Source of the DNA: Paenisporosarcina sp. TG20
GTDB lineage: Bacteria > Bacillota > Bacilli > Bacillales_A > Planococcaceae
Direction: 5' to 3'
DNA length: 45,310 nucleotides
Assembly: GCF_000286315.1 (NCBI RefSeq)
Contig: NZ_ALJG01000357.1
Coordinates: 1 to 45,310, forward strand
This document shows, in pieces, positions 43,742 to 45,310 of this stretch. Within the stretch, counting starts at the first letter, position 1. The number at the start of each line of letters is the position of its first letter. Both the position numbers and the translations under genes were made by a program. A model generated the notes under the pieces. That model worked only from the letters and a program-made list of their open reading frames with translations. It ran no database searches and was not told the DNA's origin.

Positions 43742-44050
43742 TACAGAACCTCTTCTTTTATCTAGTTCGACGTATCTTTCTGATAAACCTTCCGAATTAT
43801 CCTACTCACACAAAAATAACTCTCCTTCTTACTACATACCAACTAATGTAGGGGTGTTAAAGACTTCGATAAAACAATTGTATGCTAGATTATTCAAAAT
43901 CCTCACACGAATTCGGCCCTATTAAATACCTTTATTCAAATTCTTCTAGTGAATGAAATTAACCTAAATCTATATTTTAGAAGAATATGTCTCTCGTGTC
44001 GTCTTTCCCTCTCTCCTTCTCTATATAAGTTTTGAAAGGAGGTGATAAAC

Positions 44051-44269
44051 ATGGCAATCATCGACTTTAAACAAGCTGTTGTTCGTATGACGTTTGAAGC
44101 TGGTTACACTCCAGAAGGTAAGGTGATCAAGAAAGCATCTTCATACCGCAATATCAGTCAAGCTGCAACTGCTGATCAGTTAGGAAGTGTCACTAGTATT
44201 TTGTCCGGGTTCTCTTCCCGTCCATTACTCGCTTCGGAAAAGATTGAAACCGGCAATATCCAAAACTAA
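44051..44269 (+). CDS. DUF1659 protein
   Basis: The 72-residue protein (from MAIIDFKQAVVRMTFEAG) matches the small DUF1659 family of Bacillales, in which YRNISQAATADQL is characteristic. The start at 44051 has a perfect AAGGAGGTG site; the GTG at 44042 overlaps that site and is rejected. It forms a conserved pair with the next gene (DUF2922). Function is unknown. Confidence 0.85.
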   Translation: MAIIDFKQAVVRMTFEAGYTPEGKVIKKASSYRNISQAATADQLGSVTSILSGFSSRPLLASEKIETGNIQN

Positions 44270-44290
44270 TTTGAAAGGGGGAAATGACCA

Positions 44291-44500
44291 ATGGCAAAGG
44301 TACTAGAAATGTTGTTTGATACAGCTCAAGGGAAAAAGTTTACGATTTCTGTGGACGAGCCTCGTGCAGACTTAACTAGTCTAGAAGTAGACACTGGCAT
44401 GCAGGCTTTGCTTGCTAGTAACGTGTTTTACGCTGACGGTGCAAACCTTGTATCTGCTTACCAGGCGCGTATTGTGGAACGTAACGTAACTGCACTTTAA
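44291..44500 (+). CDS. DUF2922 protein
   Basis: The 69-residue protein (MAKVLEMLFDTAQGKKFTIS at the start, a late EAR-type IVERNVTAL end) matches DUF2922, which is regularly next to DUF1659. It lies 21 bases downstream behind GAAAGGGGG and is surely co-transcribed with it. Function is unknown. A repeat element and a terminator separate it from the YvrJ gene. Confidence 0.85.
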   Translation: MAKVLEMLFDTAQGKKFTISVDEPRADLTSLEVDTGMQALLASNVFYADGANLVSAYQARIVERNVTAL

Positions 44501-44504
44501 TATA

Positions 44505-44640
44505 AGAAAAGCGGAAAGCGCCTTCTAGTCCGACGCCGGCGCTGGAAGGACCGAATCGAAAGCCTGCTTTCGCATGAGGGCCTGAAGCTTAGGTGCGGGC
44601 TGGCGCTTGGAGCTAGACATAGCTACTCCAAGTTCAAAGG
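44505..44640 (+). repeat. Dispersed intergenic repeat, family B
   Basis: This GC-rich element begins AAGAAAAGCGGAAAGCGCC and ends GGCGCTTGGAGCTAGACATA. It has internal complementarity (AAGCGCC with GGCGCTT) and probably folds into a long hairpin. Its last 17 bases recur exactly at 32346-32362 inside sda. A decayed copy lies at about 364-420. Such elements are frequent in Bacillales intergenic regions. Confidence 0.75.
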
Positions 44641-44684
44641 TGTAACTCGAAAAAACTTATACTTTCTTATATCATGAAGAAAAT

Positions 44685-44719
44685 GGCTGCCACAATTTAA
44701 TTGTGTGCAGCCTTTTTTT
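44685..44719 (+). terminator. Strong intrinsic terminator after DUF1659-DUF2922
   Basis: GGCTGC pairs with GCAGCC and CACAAT with ATTGTG around a short loop, followed directly by seven T residues. Confidence 0.85.
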
Positions 44720-44778
44720 CTACAGTTAAGAAACACTGGATTTTTCGTGAGATTAATAGTAGAGAGGAGGAACTTCTG

Positions 44779-44910
44779 ATGGATGAATGGCTGACAATGA
44801 TCCAGGAAGTAGGGTTTCCGATTTTTGTGTCATTTTATTTAATGCACCGTGTCGAAACAAAACTTCAAATGATACATGAAGCCCTGTTATCTTTAAAGAT
44901 AACAGATTAG
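44779..44910 (+). CDS. YvrJ-family small protein (second copy)
   Basis: The 43-residue protein MDEWLTMIQEVGFPIFVSFY then LMHRVETKLQMIHEALLSL matches YvrJ: GFPI at the start of a single membrane helix, then a charged coiled helix. It is preceded by GAGAGGAGG at the correct distance. The frame is open further upstream to 44701, but that part overlaps the terminator. DUF1659, DUF2922 and YvrJ genes are commonly neighbours in Bacillales. Confidence 0.85.
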   Translation: MDEWLTMIQEVGFPIFVSFYLMHRVETKLQMIHEALLSLKITD

Positions 44911-44964
44911 TTGTTGCATAATTTTTAATCATTATCCATATAGACGAGCCTATAAATAAAATAG

Positions 44965-45005
44965 AAGGCCACTCCCACAGTTTTCACTTAAGGAGTGGCC
45001 TTTTT
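44965..45005. terminator. Intrinsic terminator after the YvrJ gene
   Basis: An 11-bp stem AAGGCCACTCC/GGAGTGGCCTT with a 16-nt loop, followed by TTTAAAA. Confidence 0.85.
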
Positions 45006-45189
45006 AAAATTGATTCTGTTTTACATGATTCTATTGTTCACCCTATTTCCCCTAATAATAACCTTATTCCAAGTAAACAAGACCACTAAAACAATAACGT
45101 TTTTTAATTATTAGTGTATTTTATCCTAATAGACAGCACTAGAAGCTACTCACTTAATTCAAATAATGTAATTAAGATTTTTTCTCTAT

Positions 45190-45310
45190 TCCACTTGAGT
45201 CAATTTCATAACTCCTCAATTAGATAATAAACACGAACATTTAATTGTTATCCGTTTATTTTAAACAGGTATCGTTTGATTGTAGCGCAAGGCGGCGACT
45301 CCAGTGGGAA
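45190..45310 (+). repeat. Dispersed repeat family A, copy cut by the window edge
   Basis: GAGTCAATTTCATAACTCCT, CGAACATTTAATTG and GATTGTAGCGCAAGGCGGCG match 6066-6200 in the same orientation. The copy continues beyond the window. The bases 45007-45189 before it hold nothing recognisable. Confidence 0.8.

Noticed and set aside
43728-43925. 65-codon plus-strand frame after the Csp gene
   Set aside because: Antisense to the DUF305 5' region, with no ribosome binding site.

Overview
The window looks like chromosome from a low-GC, spore-forming member of the Bacillales, most likely of the Planococcaceae/Lysinibacillus-Sporosarcina type. The base composition is AT-rich, ribosome binding sites are AAGGAGG-like and intrinsic terminators are strong. 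It carries an intracellular serine protease (IspA), the sporulation checkpoint peptide Sda, alanine dehydrogenase, a SigO/RsoA-like split sigma factor, DUF1659/DUF2922/YvrJ small genes and Bacillales-type dispersed intergenic repeats. The genus is an inference.

Layout. 1-8.1 kb: a DMT exporter, then a run of minus-strand genes, several of them damaged: a GNAT acetyltransferase and an amino-acid/cation symporter each with a single-base frameshift, a VOC protein interrupted by a stop codon, and a detached copy of the 3' end of an iron alcohol dehydrogenase about 1 kb downstream of the intact gene. Threonine aldolase sits next to the symporter. 8.3-13 kb: a two-gene unit with a 1306-residue SF1 helicase containing a long coiled coil and a 257-residue winged-helix protein of unknown function. 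13.5-15.9 kb: an MBL-fold hydrolase and alanine dehydrogenase. 16.1-27.6 kb: a long minus-strand catabolic operon with an AsnC/Lrp regulator gene at its head, two nitroreductase-fold proteins, an M19 dipeptidase-like enzyme, a peptide ABC importer (lipoprotein, two permeases, two ATPases), an Asp/Glu/hydantoin-type racemase and an M28 peptidase-like enzyme. It reads as uptake and dismantling of an unusual, perhaps oxidised, D-residue or cyclic peptide.

28.4-32.4 kb: ispA, a YvrJ/SigO/RsoA-like set, a degenerate tRNA-Cys-like element, bioY and an extended sda. 32.4-35.7 kb: a 21-bp palindromic array, a LysE-type exporter, a second DMT exporter and a DsbA/FrnE-type thiol oxidoreductase whose first active-site cysteine codon is TGA. 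35.8-40.1 kb: a large LuxR-type ATPase regulator and a nucleotidyltransferase. 40.9-45.3 kb: a DUF2254 membrane protein, a YrhK-like protein, a Cys-rich copper-storage-type protein, a DUF305 protein and the DUF1659-DUF2922-YvrJ genes.

The most notable observations are: (i) the operon's lipoprotein appears circularly permuted relative to every ordinary SBP_bac_5 protein; (ii) UGA lies exactly at the redox-active cysteine of the DsbA-like gene; (iii) both metallohydrolases of the peptide operon depart from family metal-site motifs; (iv) a tRNA-Cys-like element keeps a perfect acceptor stem but has anticodon ACA; (v) Sda carries a C-terminal tail that appears to come from a dispersed repeat; (vi) five palindromes recur at an exact 21-bp spacing; (vii) the helicase/winged-helix pair is a candidate uncharacterised nucleic-acid system. 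No searches were run; all family names come from reading motifs.
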